Origin: Liquidambar formosana
Lineage: Eukaryota; Streptophyta; Magnoliopsida; Saxifragales; Altingiaceae
DNA length: 64,000 bases
Direction of reading: 5' to 3'
Assembly (NCBI GenBank): GCA_039720395.1
Contig: CM077826.1
Location: 18,725,053 to 18,789,052 of the forward strand
A model generated the notes under the pieces. It did no database searches. It had not been told where the DNA came from and saw only the letters and a list, made by a program, of their open reading frames with translations. A program made the translations under genes and the position numbers. Positions 9,826 to 20,749 of this stretch are shown piece after piece. Within the stretch, counting starts at the first letter, position 1. Each line of letters begins with the position of its first letter.

Positions 9826-10536
9826 TAAAACATCTCTAATGGTGAGTTATATGATGTATTATTGCTATATTATATAGCATTTAGCATAAGTTGGGATGCT
9901 TCAATGGTAAACTAAATGCATGTGCTAAATATAGTAATAGGTCACTTTTGTACTATATTTGGTACAATAATGAGATATTACTATATTTGTTATGTCAAAT
10001 TTCCGTCTCTTTCTCAGCAACCAAACGCACCACTCTCTTCATTTCTCAACAACCAACATAGCAGCAAATGTGAAAAATCAGATATTTCTCATCCTCTATT
10101 TCTAAAATTTTCTTAGTAACCAAACAACCCTAAAAATACAATATTTTCAAACATAATATTAAAATCATATAAATAAATTTAAAAAAATCAGAAAACATAC
10201 CCTTCTGTTTAGCTCATTCGTTCTACTTCAAACAACCTCGCATTCAGAAAACATACTCTTCTTGAGCTACCATTGAACTGAATCACAGATTCGGGTTCGT
10301 CTCTTGCTTTCAAACAAATCAATTTCCCCAATTAGTAATCCTTCCTCACTTTCCGCACAACCCTTTTTCCATACCCTTTCTCGGTTAAGGCTTTATATAC
10401 ATAGTTTAAAAAATAACACACCATACATTTGCACCATTATAACACCTTGTGCTAAATTATAGTATTTTGGTATTGTAACATGTGCTAAAATAGTAATAAC
10501 TCACCATTTTTAGCTCACATGACTGAAGATGCTCTT
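9826..10536. mobile_element. MITE-like element, about 710 bp
   Basis: The left end has ACATCTCTAATGGTGAGTTAT and the reverse complement of the right end has GAGCATCTTCAGTCATGTGA followed by AAAATGGTGAGTTATT. Internal TAGCATTTAGC/GTGCTAAAATAG motifs also mirror each other. A 66-codon open frame (9916-10116) has no recognisable domain. Confidence 0.4.
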
Positions 10537-11142
10537 AAAAAAAAGGTATTAGGTACCTTTGCATTTTTTTCAGCCCCTCTTTTTATTGACTTGAAATACA
10601 TTTCTAATTTATACCGAAAACAAGAAAACCACAATCATTACCCAATAGATAATAAAGAGTACTGTTGCTAGATATATTGAATAAATTTATTTATTACTAA
10701 AAAGAAACTTACCATATTCATCTATGATCAATAGACGTAGTTTTTATAATCATTCTTTAAGTTCAACCAAAGTAAAAGGGCTCAAATTTTCTATTAAATA
10801 TTTATTTATCATTTTCAAATTAATTATTGATAAGAAGAGTGGCAAATTTATTCGTTTTTCCTTTGTGTGTGTTTTTTATTTTATATTTTACTTAACCACC
10901 GATTTCCCCATGATGACTGATATTATAGGAAGAGGCAATGCAAGCATGGCAGTCTCCCATTGGCCTATCTATTGTGGTGTGAACCAAAGAAAGTTAAATG
11001 ATAAATGTTGGCACTTCGGCAGGGCAGACCTTACAAACAATTTTGCCTTGGATTCTACGATGGAGGGCCATCTCTCCGCAATAAAGTAGACAATTTTGCC
11101 TTGGATTCCACGATGGCGATGATGCGCCATCTCTCTGCCATC

Positions 11143-11764
11143 CAGAGATGGACCTACATTGAGGCCAAGGGGGCCATGCCACCCCCAGCCTTTTTGAATT
11201 TGCCTTGATGGCACGCGTAGAATATTTATGCACACATGATAAGTATGATGTATCTCTATGTATTAAGAATTCAAGATTAGTTTACATAAAAATTTATGTA
11301 TACATTTGATAAGTAATTATATATCAATATGAGTAAAGCTAAGTAGCATAAGTTTAACATAGTTTTTTTGTGTATGTAGACCCAAATTTTGAAAGTAATC
11401 AGTCTAATTGGCCAAATGAATCAGGTTCTATACAACTCAATTAAATGAAATAAGACAATCCTTTTTTTTCGATACCAAAATCACCTCCTCTCAATTCAAT
11501 ATTATCTTAATTTTCTCTCGATCTCATGACTTTAGGATTCTTAACGACAATCGTCATTTATGAATTGTGATGTTCTATGTTTCGCGGGCTCCATCCTCTT
11601 ATAATTTAAGAAAATATTTTGTCTTTTCTTCTTTTTATATTTTGTTAATACTAAATAAATATTAGGTTTATTTTAATATATTACTCATACTGGAAAAATA
11701 AATAAAAAAAAAAAAAAAATTTCATGCTTTGGCCACTCCAAATGAAATCCTGATTCCGTCCCTG
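11143..11764. mobile_element. hAT-like non-autonomous element, 622 bp
   Basis: It starts CAGAGATGGACC, and the reverse complement of its end starts CAGGGACGGAATC. The 8-bp flanks CTGCCATC (11135-11142) and CTGCCCAC (11765-11772) match at six positions. The insert interrupts the R1 tandem array, which resumes in phase afterwards. No transposase is left. Confidence 0.65.
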
Positions 11765-12142
11765 CTGCCCACCTCTTTCTGCCATCTCTCTGCAATAATG
11801 TAGACAAAATCCACGATGGCGATGAAGAGCCATCTCTCTGCAATAAAGTAGACAATTTTGCCTTGGATTAGATGGCGATGAAGGGCCATCTCTCTGCAAT
11901 AAAGAAACTTTCATAAAGGTGATGTCCATTGGTCACGGCTGAATTTTCTCTATAACTTTTATAAAGGTAAGGTTGAATTATATATTTGAGACTAGTTTGA
12001 GATGATGAATTCATTGACTACGTGCTTGCTTGGATCAACACATTTGGGTTCCAGAAGTACGTTTGTACCTGTTTGGATCAAATAATAAAACGAGGTCTTT
12101 ATTGGCATATCAACACTTATTTTTATCTCTTATTTATTTTAT

Positions 12143-12434
12143 ATTTTAAAATTTTATAAAAAATAATAAAGGTTTTTGTGAAAATTGACCCTGTGGTCAA
12201 CTAAAAAACTTTATTTTGAACAACTTTGTAAAACAAAGTTTTTTCAAAATTTATTGTTTAAGTGGATTTTTTTATCATTTATAAAACAAAGATCATAACT
12301 GGCCAAAAAATTCATTTAAATGTAAGATTTTGAAGAAAAAAAAATTTCTACAAAGTTATTTAAAATGATACATCCTAATAGACTACATCATCGGTTTTTA
12401 TGAAAACCTTTTATTTTTTATTTTTCATAAAACG
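12143..12434. repeat. Fold-back family F, copy 2 (inside R1)
   Basis: This is the same arrangement as 3998-4290: TTTTATAAAAAATAATAAAGG at the left and CCTTTTATTTTTTA...CATAAAACG inverted at the right. It is probably an ancestral part of R1. Confidence 0.55.
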
Positions 12435-12990
12435 TTTTTTTACAAAGTTGTTCAAAAAAAGTCATGTGACTATTAATTTCCTGATCGACTGTTTTGGAAA
12501 TTAGGCAATGTTAGAAAATATGTGACGATTTTTTTTAAAGTTTCAAAACTTCGGACCACACAAGTGTGCGCATGTGCGTAACCTGCCTCAACTCGAACCG
12601 GTCGACCGTGTCGTGACGTAACACGTGAGAGATGTGACATAGCGCACACGTGGCTTTATGGGCTGATTTTATGAGTTTTATAGACTCTTAATTTCTATAA
12701 TTTATGAGTGTTTGTTATTAGCCGTTGGTTGGACTTTTGTTTCATGTTATAAATTAGGCTGTTATAAGAATTGTTGTGACATTTATTTTCAGCTTTTATT
12801 AGTCCAAACTAATTTCAGCCATATTTTATTATAAATAATAGACTTCTCTACATAGATGATTGAGATGATTAAGATATTCACATTATCTTTTCTATATTTT
12901 TAAAGAGCTTTATCAAGGTATTTTATATATTGTTTTTATGGGCAACAAATCGTGGACGGGTGGACATATCTATAGAAAAGGGAGTTGCGA

Positions 12991-13435
12991 ACTTTGAGGT
13001 TGTATGTTAGACGTCCTATCATCCATCAGCACCTGTATGTAAGCACCTGTATATAGGAAGGCGATAATTCTTTTAAGATAACATGATTTCACGTGTCTTC
13101 CCACAGCCAGCTCTTCTTACTCTTTTATTTTATTTTAATTAAATATTTATTGTGTTGATTTTTTGTTAATTCAAATTGTGAATATTATTTTATTTATCTA
13201 CATTCAACTAATTTCATCATAATTGTGACTTTTAATTTGTGCTGTAAATTATATTCTTATTCAACCTTAATAAATATTTTGTATTGAATTTCACAAAATT
13301 CACGAATTTTCCAACAATCTAAAGCAACTTTTAGTTTCCGACTACGATGAGTTGCGAAAAACGTGGGAAATAGATAAGCTGGCCGAACCGCACAACCTTT
13401 TACAAATCTCTGAAAAAATAAATTTACTATATTTA
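12991..13435. other. No gene seen
   Basis: AT-rich sequence between R1 copies 2 and 3. AATAAATATTTTGTATTG near 13270 resembles a plant polyadenylation region, as would fit the end of an LTR, but no boundary is provable. Confidence 0.3.
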
Positions 13436-13990
13436 TCCGTCAGCAATAGCAGTACTTTTTATGCGTAGTTTTTATAACCATTCTTTAAGTTCCACAAAAA
13501 AAAAAAAGGCTCAAATTTTTAATTAAATATTTATTTATCATTTTCAAATGAATTATTGATAAGAAAAGTGGGCAAATTCATTCTTTTTCTTGATTGTGTG
13601 TGTATTTTTCATTATTTATTTTACTCAACCACCGATTACCCTGTAATGACTGATTTCATAGGAAGAGAAAATGCAAGCGTGACGGCCTCCCATTGGCCTA
13701 TCTATAGTGGTATGAATTGAACCAAAGAAAGTTGAATGAGAGATGTTGGCACTTGGCAGATCTTACATACAATTTGCCCTGTATTCCATGGTGAAGGGTC
13801 ATCTCTCTTCATAAAGGTTATGGTGAATTGGTCATCGCTAAATTTTCTCTTCAATAGGGAAACTTTTATATATTATCATCATTGTTGTTGACTCATGTTA
13901 GTATTATTGTTATTGTTGTTGTTGTTGATTGGTGATGGTCCGTGGTGGTGATGGTTGAATTATATATTTGAAATGATGAATGCGTTGGTA
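13436..13990 (+). repeat. R1 repeat family, copy 3 (short)
   Basis: It shares GTAGTTTTTATAACCATTC, CACCGATTACCCTGTAATGA and CTCCCATTGGCCTATCTATA with the other copies. Similarity stops near 13985 (GATGAATGCG), so the downstream half, including the promoter-like block, is missing. A GTT-rich microsatellite lies at 13893-13930. Confidence 0.55.
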
Positions 13991-14229
13991 ACTGGAACGT
14001 ACCTCCCGTCTATTTGGCTACATGCCAAAGGAATTGATAACATATTTGATTGAAAATGTTAATGCTCTTCGCCATATAATTTGGGGAAATGGTAATCACT
14101 TCAAAACTTAATGTTAAAAGAAGTTGATAGTTATTTTAAAACACATATATGGTTAATTTGTAACAAGTTGACAACATTTGTTCTTTCAAGATGAAATTGA
14201 AGGGAAAAATCTGATGCACCTTTAAACAG
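13991..14229. other. Possible degenerate fold-back remnant; otherwise nothing
   Basis: AATTTGTAACAAGTTGACA (near 14155) matches the centre of the fold-backs at 1140-1446. The arms are too decayed to define. Confidence 0.25.
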
Positions 14230-14587
14230 AGAATTCAGCTCAGATATCTAACCCCTACGACCTTAAATTTATCTTTTATCAAGGTTTTAAAAGGTATCTA
14301 TAACACGGAGTGGTAAATAAACATTTTAGCACAGTTCTCATTATAACGTAATTTTATGTACGTATCTAAACATGCTTAAAAATTTTATCTCAGTTTCACA
14401 AAACCGTGTTCTTAAGTAAATATTTTATCACGGCTCTCATAAAAGCCGTTATTTTATATGTCCGCAATTGTAAGTGCCATTTTTAGACAAATTTGATCTC
14501 GTGTTTTTTCTTCCCCCTAACAATTGATACAACATTGTGATTGTTTCTGAAAATATGGCCGTAACTAAGGAGAAATTTTTAGTAGTG
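14230..14587. mobile_element. Terminal fragment of a CACTA-type transposon
   Basis: The reverse complement of the right end (to 14587) starts CACTACTAAAAATTTCTCC, a CACTA-type terminus. Inward lie degenerate subterminal repeats around CACGG/CCGTG (near 14313, 14405, 14435, 14448). Such arrays of short repeats are typical of CACTA ends. The other terminus and the transposase are not in the window. Confidence 0.5.
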
Positions 14588-14821
14588 CCACTTCCACCAT
14601 TTCGTCTATTATCTTATGAAAACGTTTATTATTCTTACTTTTTTTTGCAATGGTATGCAATTTGAAATTTTGTACTCGATATATAAAATGCATTATTTGG
14701 TGAATTTCATCGCATGGTTATTTCATCACTAGTGTGCATGATTAGGACCCCTACTAAATTAAGATCCAAAAAATTTTGTTTCAACTCGAATTCACTCACT
14801 AAATTTAGGTTCAAAAATTTT

Positions 14822-15121
14822 GGATAAATTACGAGAAACCTCTCTAATCCCAGATAATTTACAAATTTAGTAATTATCGCCACCATTAATTGTTGTTCTT
14901 AGAACCATACAAAAAGAAAAAAAGTCATGTGACTATCACAATCAACTGTTTTTGGAATTAGACAATAAAACATCGCATGGCCATCATTAATTTCATGACC
15001 GACACTTCACCGTGGCGACAACTGCTAAATTTGTAAGTTATCTGGACACGTTGCAATAATGTTTTTTAGGGGATTACGTGAAAAATAACTAAACATCAGA
15101 GGGATTTCTTGTATTTTATCC
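14822..15121. repeat. Fold-back (MITE-like) element, 300 bp
   Basis: GGATAAATTACGAGAAACC at the left pairs with GGATAAAATACAAGAAATCC read from the right end. A second pair is CCAGATAATTTACAAATTTA and CCAGATAACTTACAAATTTA. AAATTT flanks both sides and may be the target duplication. Confidence 0.6.
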
Positions 15122-15495
15122 AAATTTGAGTCATCAAGTTGGTGGAGCCCTAAGCCAATAGACCCCTTGCAATCCATATACACCACATGGTGAGATGATC
15201 ATGAGTTAAATCTCATTATATTCATCCTTTCTATAAAGTTTTTCGTGAAGAGTAGTATTTTTCTTTTCTTTATTTCTTCTATTTTTTAAAATTATAGCGA
15301 AGGAAATTTGGAATCACATGGCCTATGACTCTATGTATTCATGACGGGAAATTCTGTGGTGTCCAAACTTTATTATTAATATTATCATAAATAAAAGGAT
15401 GATCACGGATAAGAAAGTTGCTCACACTGTTAACCAATTAATTATCCTTTTGTTCCATATATTTTAATTTTGTTAATCTTAGGTATTTTTTCTTT
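15122..15495. other. No gene seen
   Basis: AT-rich sequence without a recognisable domain, RNA gene or repeat boundary. Confidence 0.3.
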
Positions 15496-15831
15496 TAGAG
15501 AGAATGATGAAATGGTAAATCAAAATAAAAGTACTTCCAAAAAATGGGTTAAAACTCTCCTATTTCATCTGAAAAAGTAAATAATAAAGTTCAATTCCTA
15601 AAAGAAGGGATCTACCTCCATACATGCAGATTTAGATCATTGCTTGTTTCTATAAAATATATTGCTTTTATCCCAAAAAAAAGAAAAAAAGAGAAGGAAT
15701 CTACCATTTATCATTCTATAATACTCAAATTGCCCTTTTGTCTTAAATTTTAATCTTTTATCACACCTATCCTCTCCCTTACCAAAACCATTCACCTCTT
15801 TCCTAATTTAAAATACCAAGAATTAAAAATA

Positions 15832-15868
<37 letters not shown>

Positions 15869-16072
15869 TATTTTATTACTTGGTTTTGTTATGCTCTTTG
15901 TCGATATAACGGACAAAAAAATGCATAGAGAGGATATAACGGACACTGAATTCTAAATCTCCTATTTGGAAATTAAAGTTCATTATTACCATTTGAATGA
16001 AATATGGGAGTTTTAACCCATTTTTGAAATTATTTTTTATTTTGACCCACCATTTTGTCATTTTTTCTTTAT
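15496..16072. repeat. Fold-back element with about 100-bp arms and a (TA)n core
   Basis: The left arm contains ATGATGAAATGGTAAATC, AAAAATGGGTTAAAACTC and AATAAAGTTCAATTCC. Reading back from 16070 gives ATGACAAAATGGTGGGTC, AAAAATGGGTTAAAACTC and AATGAACTTTAATTTCC. A (TA)n microsatellite at 15834-15866 lies between the arms. Confidence 0.55.
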
Positions 16073-16204
16073 TTGTTTATTTATTTATTATTATGATTTC
16101 TATGCTTTGCGCTCTTTTCGCCTATGAAGAGATGAACCGATACACGATATTGAAGTGAGTTAAACTGAATTAAACTGATAAACGGTGTGATAAATGAATT
16201 GGGG

Positions 16205-16345
16205 GAGGAGGCGTGAAGAATTGAAACCAAGACCTCCTACAGATCAGAGTTTTGATACCATGTTAGAACACCACTTGACTCCAAAATTTTAAACTATCAA
16301 TGAATGGGTCAACAATGTATATCAAGCTAACATTACCCTAATCAA
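16205..16345 (-). other. Relic of a copia 5' LTR/primer-binding-site junction
   Basis: On the minus strand GTGTTCTAACA is followed by TGGTATCAAAACTCTGA (about 16240-16275). TGGTATCAGAGC is the common copia primer-binding site for initiator Met-tRNA, and this copy is one base off in the core. No coding part remains beside it. Confidence 0.4.
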
Positions 16346-16432
16346 AACACTTTTTTTTTTTTGGATACGTAATCAAAACACTTGTCATTCTCCAAAAAAA
16401 TGCAAGTGATAAATAAATAATGAAATGTAAGG

Positions 16433-17760
16433 ATAAAATTAGGAGTGCAACTTGATTTGGGTAGACCCGAGATGTGATGATCTAAATCTTTATAATATGT
16501 GAATAATTGAAAATATAAGAATTATAAGCGAGTTGGATGATTTTCTCACATTAAAGTGCAAAATTTTGCAAGACCGATCGATCGGGTGTCAGGGCAGATC
16601 GATCGAAGGTGGCCTGGAATGCATTTTGCTCTTTGTTTTTCCTGATCAATTGGGCCCTCCAAGGCCGATTGATTTGGAGGGCTCGATCGATCGGGCATCA
16701 GGGCTGAGATATTTTTGGGGGTACGAAATGACCTTTTTGCCCTTTACCTCCTTTTTCCTTCAATACCCGATTCTAATGGGTTTTCTACTCATTTTTCAGC
16801 CAAGAAGAAGAAGAGAGAGAGAGAGAGAGAGAGAGAAGCACGGGGGAGAAAGAGAGAGCTCGAAGGCGAAGGACACGACCCTAGAAGCTCAGATTTGACC
16901 AAGTGACGCTTGGATATCATAATTTCCACCCCGATCTACGCGTGTACACCCTTGAATTTGCGATTCTTACTACCGTTTGGGAGGTGAGTGCATTTTTCAT
17001 TTTTGTAAATCATTGTACACATGGTTTGGGAGAATATCATATGCGTTTGCATGTTTACATTCTATATTTCATATTTTCCATCTGAGGGGTTTAATTTCAT
17101 GAAAATTATGAAATGGATACACTTAGGGTTTATGGTTTATACCCTATTTTGGTTTATACATGTTGTGTTCTAACCCCTTGGGTATTTTTGGGTACAATGG
17201 GTTGATTTTGAGATGGCCTTTCACCGTTGAAATCAACGACACAACTGTTTTATCCTTATAGGGGGAGATTGTGAGAGGTAGAAGTGAAAATGGAGGTGAT
17301 ACCACTATTTTATCTAGGGGTGCAACTTGGTTCGTACTAGGAGTATATCTAGACTGGACCGAATTAATTCGAGATCTCAAAAATTGGATCGGAACCAAAC
17401 CGAGCCTCCATATTCGTAATCTTTAGGGCCACATTTTTGCACAATCTAATGTCAATATCATATGCATGCTTCATTTTGGGAGTTTGTTTAAAGTTTTATA
17501 CTATTGAGAATGCAATTTAGAATGTGGCAACTGTGGTTTCAATCCATGGGTGCGAGGGGGTGCCAATACCTTCCCCTTCCTCAACCGAGCCTCCGTATTC
17601 ATAATCTTTAGGTAACACAGACCTTAGGAGTCATTGAAATCCAAGTTGGACTTAATTGTTGATTTTTGGATACCCAAAAGACGATCAGTTACGTCTTTAA
17701 ACCAATAATTGATGGCGACTCTGAGCTTTGCTTTTCTGTGAACGTTTTCCTTTTTAAGGA
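16433..17760 (+). mobile_element. LTR-like relic, probably of a Tat/Ogre-type element
   Basis: GGGTGCCAATACCTTCCCC (17545) followed by GAGCCTCCGTATTC, GGAGTCATTGAAA and TGGCGACTCTGAG follows the order in the A and B LTRs (GGGTGCCTATAGG, CTTCCCATGTC, GCCTCCGAATCCC, GGAGTCATTCAAA, GGTGGCGACTC). The upstream part has paired GATCGATCGG palindromes (16577-16607, 16682-16691), a (GA)n run (16811-16836) and GGAGGTGAGTGC. The open frames here (16533-16898 and others) show no domain. Confidence 0.4.
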
Positions 17761-18615
17761 GACATTCACCTTAAAGCAAAGTAATCTAGAAGCGTAGACC
17801 ATACCAATTCCAAATCACCAACTGTAGATAAATAGGCCCTTCAATCAATTCTCACTCTAGATGCTTAATAAGGGAGTCCAAAAAGCAAAAGTAGATTAGA
17901 TGATTAGGAAAAAAAAAGAAAAAAGAGGGACACCAGATGTTACGCGGTGACCGTCGTCCCGTCCAGGGTTGAAACTCCCCGAGCTTCTTTTCCTTTTTCA
18001 GAGGGGGGTAGCGACACGGTGCTCCTATCAAGAGGAGACTTAAACAGAGCATTGGTACCAAAGATTAGTATTATCCCCTACTGACCGGGGCTAGAGCATT
18101 GGAACCAAAAAAAACCAAGGCCAATAACTTAACCCCTACTGATCAGGGCTAGACATTAGACAGCCAAACCAGAGTTCTAAATACATTCAAAATTCAATTA
18201 TCAAATCAAATACATTGACTAAACATATTTCATGAATCAGTCATTCAAATCAGAGATCGTTTAAAACAAAGTATTGAATAAACATATTTTACTTGGCTCA
18301 TGGAGTAACATTTTCGGATTGATACAAAAATTGATTGCATAATACAATTAAAATAATTTATTTCATAAAAAGAAAACGGCATATCATACTCTCACTTACC
18401 TTAAATTAGTCTTTCGACAACCCGAATGAAAATAACTTCTGGCCCTACGAATATTTAATATGAACCCAATATTTGTTGTGTACCCGAATGAAAATTAGTC
18501 CTTCTAGTTTTCTCTTCCTATTCAAATTTTATCACAAAAATCAACTTTAATATACAGCACTAAAATTTAATTAATTATATAAACCTCTAATGCAGGGTAT
18601 TACAATGATCCCTAG
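17761..18615. other. No gene seen
   Basis: A short phrase, CCCCTACTGA(C/T)C(A/G)GGGCTAGA, occurs twice (18076 and 18136). No domain, RNA or element end is recognised. Confidence 0.3.
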
Positions 18616-18771
18616 TATTATGGTAGAACCAAACACAAAGATACGGTTGCACAAAGGAAAGTGATCTTGAGGCATGTCTATACTGGCGACGTGATGGCTG
18701 ATTTTATAACTAAGCCAATTACCAGACATGTTTTCCCTTTTCATGTGAAGAGAATGGGACTTTGTAGGATT
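18616..18771 (+). pseudogene. C-terminal end of a copia polyprotein
   Basis: The open segment after a TAG at 18613-18615 reads YYGRTKHKDT, VILRHVYTGDVMADFITKPI and FHVKRMGLCRI, then TGA. This is the closing part of copia RNase H and its tail, where the family has GDxxADxxTKxL and a final KxMGLCR. Only about 51 residues are left, so nothing enzymatic survives. It is followed on the same strand by a copia 3' untranslated region and polypurine tract, so it marks a 5'-deleted element rather than an isolated fragment. The first 15 residues are more diverged than the end. Confidence 0.8.
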
Positions 18772-19843
18772 TGATATGCTTATACATTTAATTTGTGATT
18801 GATATTATTAGTTGGTATTGATATGCATTCCTTTTGTGTTTTTTGGAATGTTGATATCATTCATGTATATATTTTTGTGATATGTCACTAGGCTTAGATC
18901 GGCCCACTCACACGAGCGATCACCCTGGCACTTAGACAGTGAACAAGATGAGACAATAATCTTGGCATTAAGAGAGTGAGCAAGATAGATATTTTGTCGG
19001 CACTTATAGAGCGAACAAAATATTATTTTTGGAAATGTCGCCTTAGTTGAGCTAAAATGAGACTTATTAAAGTCGCATGAAGTGATTCCACAACTTTATG
19101 AAACTTGAATAGAGCTGAATGTGAGATCTTAAACAAGCGCTTGATAAGTGATTGAGCTAAGAAGCCCAAGTTAGACGATTATATAGCAACTAGACTAAGA
19201 TTCGTACGACGTTTTGAGTGTGATAGGCCCAAATCTAGTGGGAGCTCCGCCATAGCATACATATTAAGGGAATAGTTGGATAAATCTTTGCTCCAGTATT
19301 GTGTGAGCCCTAATAAATCAAATCGTGATCTATATTGTACCCTTTAAACCTAGGACTATGCTATGAAATAAGGACTCGATGTCACTACTTTAGCATGAAA
19401 TCCAAGGGCCACGAAAAGATACGGTCCAGTGGACCATGTCTAGGAAAGCGGTAAAGTCTAAATCGATTGGCATGAGTAGCTAGGGAAGATAGTTTGATAT
19501 TACACCTTTGTCTTGTAGTTCATAATCTAGACGGTTATGTCAAATGTGTTTTGATATAATCATGAGTACGAGTGAATTATTTGAGGTTAAGCATGATTTT
19601 TTGGATTATAACCATGAGGGGTTAAAATATGCTTGATATGGTGTGATAGAATAGTCTAGGGCATAGACGGGATTTTCTAAGTGATGTGCTATGTTAGTTA
19701 GATGGTAACTTAGTGTAGCACTCCTACCTTGCACCTTCTAGTCAGGTCGCATGTTCTATTTTCTGTATAAGAAGGGGATTGGAAACGAGATAGAGAAGAA
19801 ACCATTTTAGTAGACATGCTGCCCAAAATGGACGAGTGGGAGA
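18772..19843 (+). other. 3' untranslated region and polypurine tract of the copia element
   Basis: The non-coding stretch between the polyprotein stop and the LTR has loosely repeated phrases (GAGCGA/AGTGAGCAAGAT near 18920-19020). It ends in the purine tract GAGTGGGAGA (19834-19843), directly followed by TGTTGG. Confidence 0.6.
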
Positions 19844-19952
19844 TGTTGGTATTTGGATCGGGTTTTGACCCGACCCACAACCCATGGAGCGTCCACATGG
19901 GTAAATTGGTATTAAAGGGTTGTGTCTATTGGAAACAGACATTAGACATACC

Positions 19953-19987
<35 letters not shown>

Positions 19988-20749
19988 CTGTTGGTAACAT
20001 AGATTACGTGAATAATTCTTAGTCCCTTTCTTTTCTCTGTTTTCATCTCTCCAGCAACCATCACCATAGCCATAGAACTAAAAGTGTGGATATTATTATA
20101 GAGACTCTGGTAGCCTTCTCCATTGACAAGTGGGTGCGTCTTCAAAGTTCGTGATTGCGTGGGGCTTGTAATCAAAAGTACGAAAATCCGATTCGTTTCT
20201 GCCGAGGTATTCCATATACCAATATTCTTGTAGTATTATAACAAAACGAAAATGAGGGAGAAAGGTGATAAAGGGAAGAGTTATACAAATAAAGAGAGAG
20301 AGAATCAGGGGAAGAAAAGGAGAAATTTAGATAGAAGATTCTATAGAAACATAGAAGGAGAAATATAGATAATTTGTTGCAGGAGCAAAATTTATCTGAT
20401 TGATGGTTGTTGAACCTTTTTTCTGAATGCCTCGGCATCCTTTTATAGATTTCTGATCACAACCTTGCATCCTCCAATGATATTCTGCCAAGTGGTGCAT
20501 TTTTCACACTTTCTAGAAGCAAATTGACTGCCTTGAAGTTCAATCAGTAGCAGTTGAATTTGTCTACTATAGATCCTCGAACCCATGGGATGACACTGCA
20601 TCAACATTGTGAGCTGTGTTTCCTCTCTTCTTTCACGATTTGAAGTTATCCTTGAATTTCTAAAACACATGAATTAATTTTGAATTCATATAAATCCAAA
20701 ATTTATTGGATCTGCAGAGAGTACTTGCTAAAGGAGATGGGAACGGCTA
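19844..20749 (+). mobile_element. Copia 3' LTR, cut by element B
   Basis: It starts TGTTGGTATTTGGATCGGG right after the purine tract. It includes a TA/TG microsatellite (19951-19987) and T-rich sequence at 20024-20050. The end is not certain: element B starts at 20750, and sequence resuming at 57033 (CTGCAACC) could hold the last few bases of this LTR. Minus-strand open frames (19942-20670) are not genes. Confidence 0.6.

Larger units (their letters stand above)
10680..12990 (+). repeat. R1 repeat family, copy 2
   Basis: It matches copy 1 after removal of the insertions, and holds one empty LINE site (near 10984) and one empty tail-insertion site (near 12007). Its own insertion is the hAT-like element at 11143-11764. 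It continues through a fold-back segment, the TGACGT/CACGTG block (about 12614-12630) and a TATAAATA box (about 12830). No gene is seen. Confidence 0.6.

Noticed and set aside
16533..16906. Coding region near the GATCGATCGG palindromes and (GA)n run
   Set aside because: The frames have low complexity and no domain. The context fits an LTR relic.
19710..20670. Minus-strand open frames in the copia LTR
   Set aside because: They run through an LTR and a microsatellite, with no domain and no conserved start.
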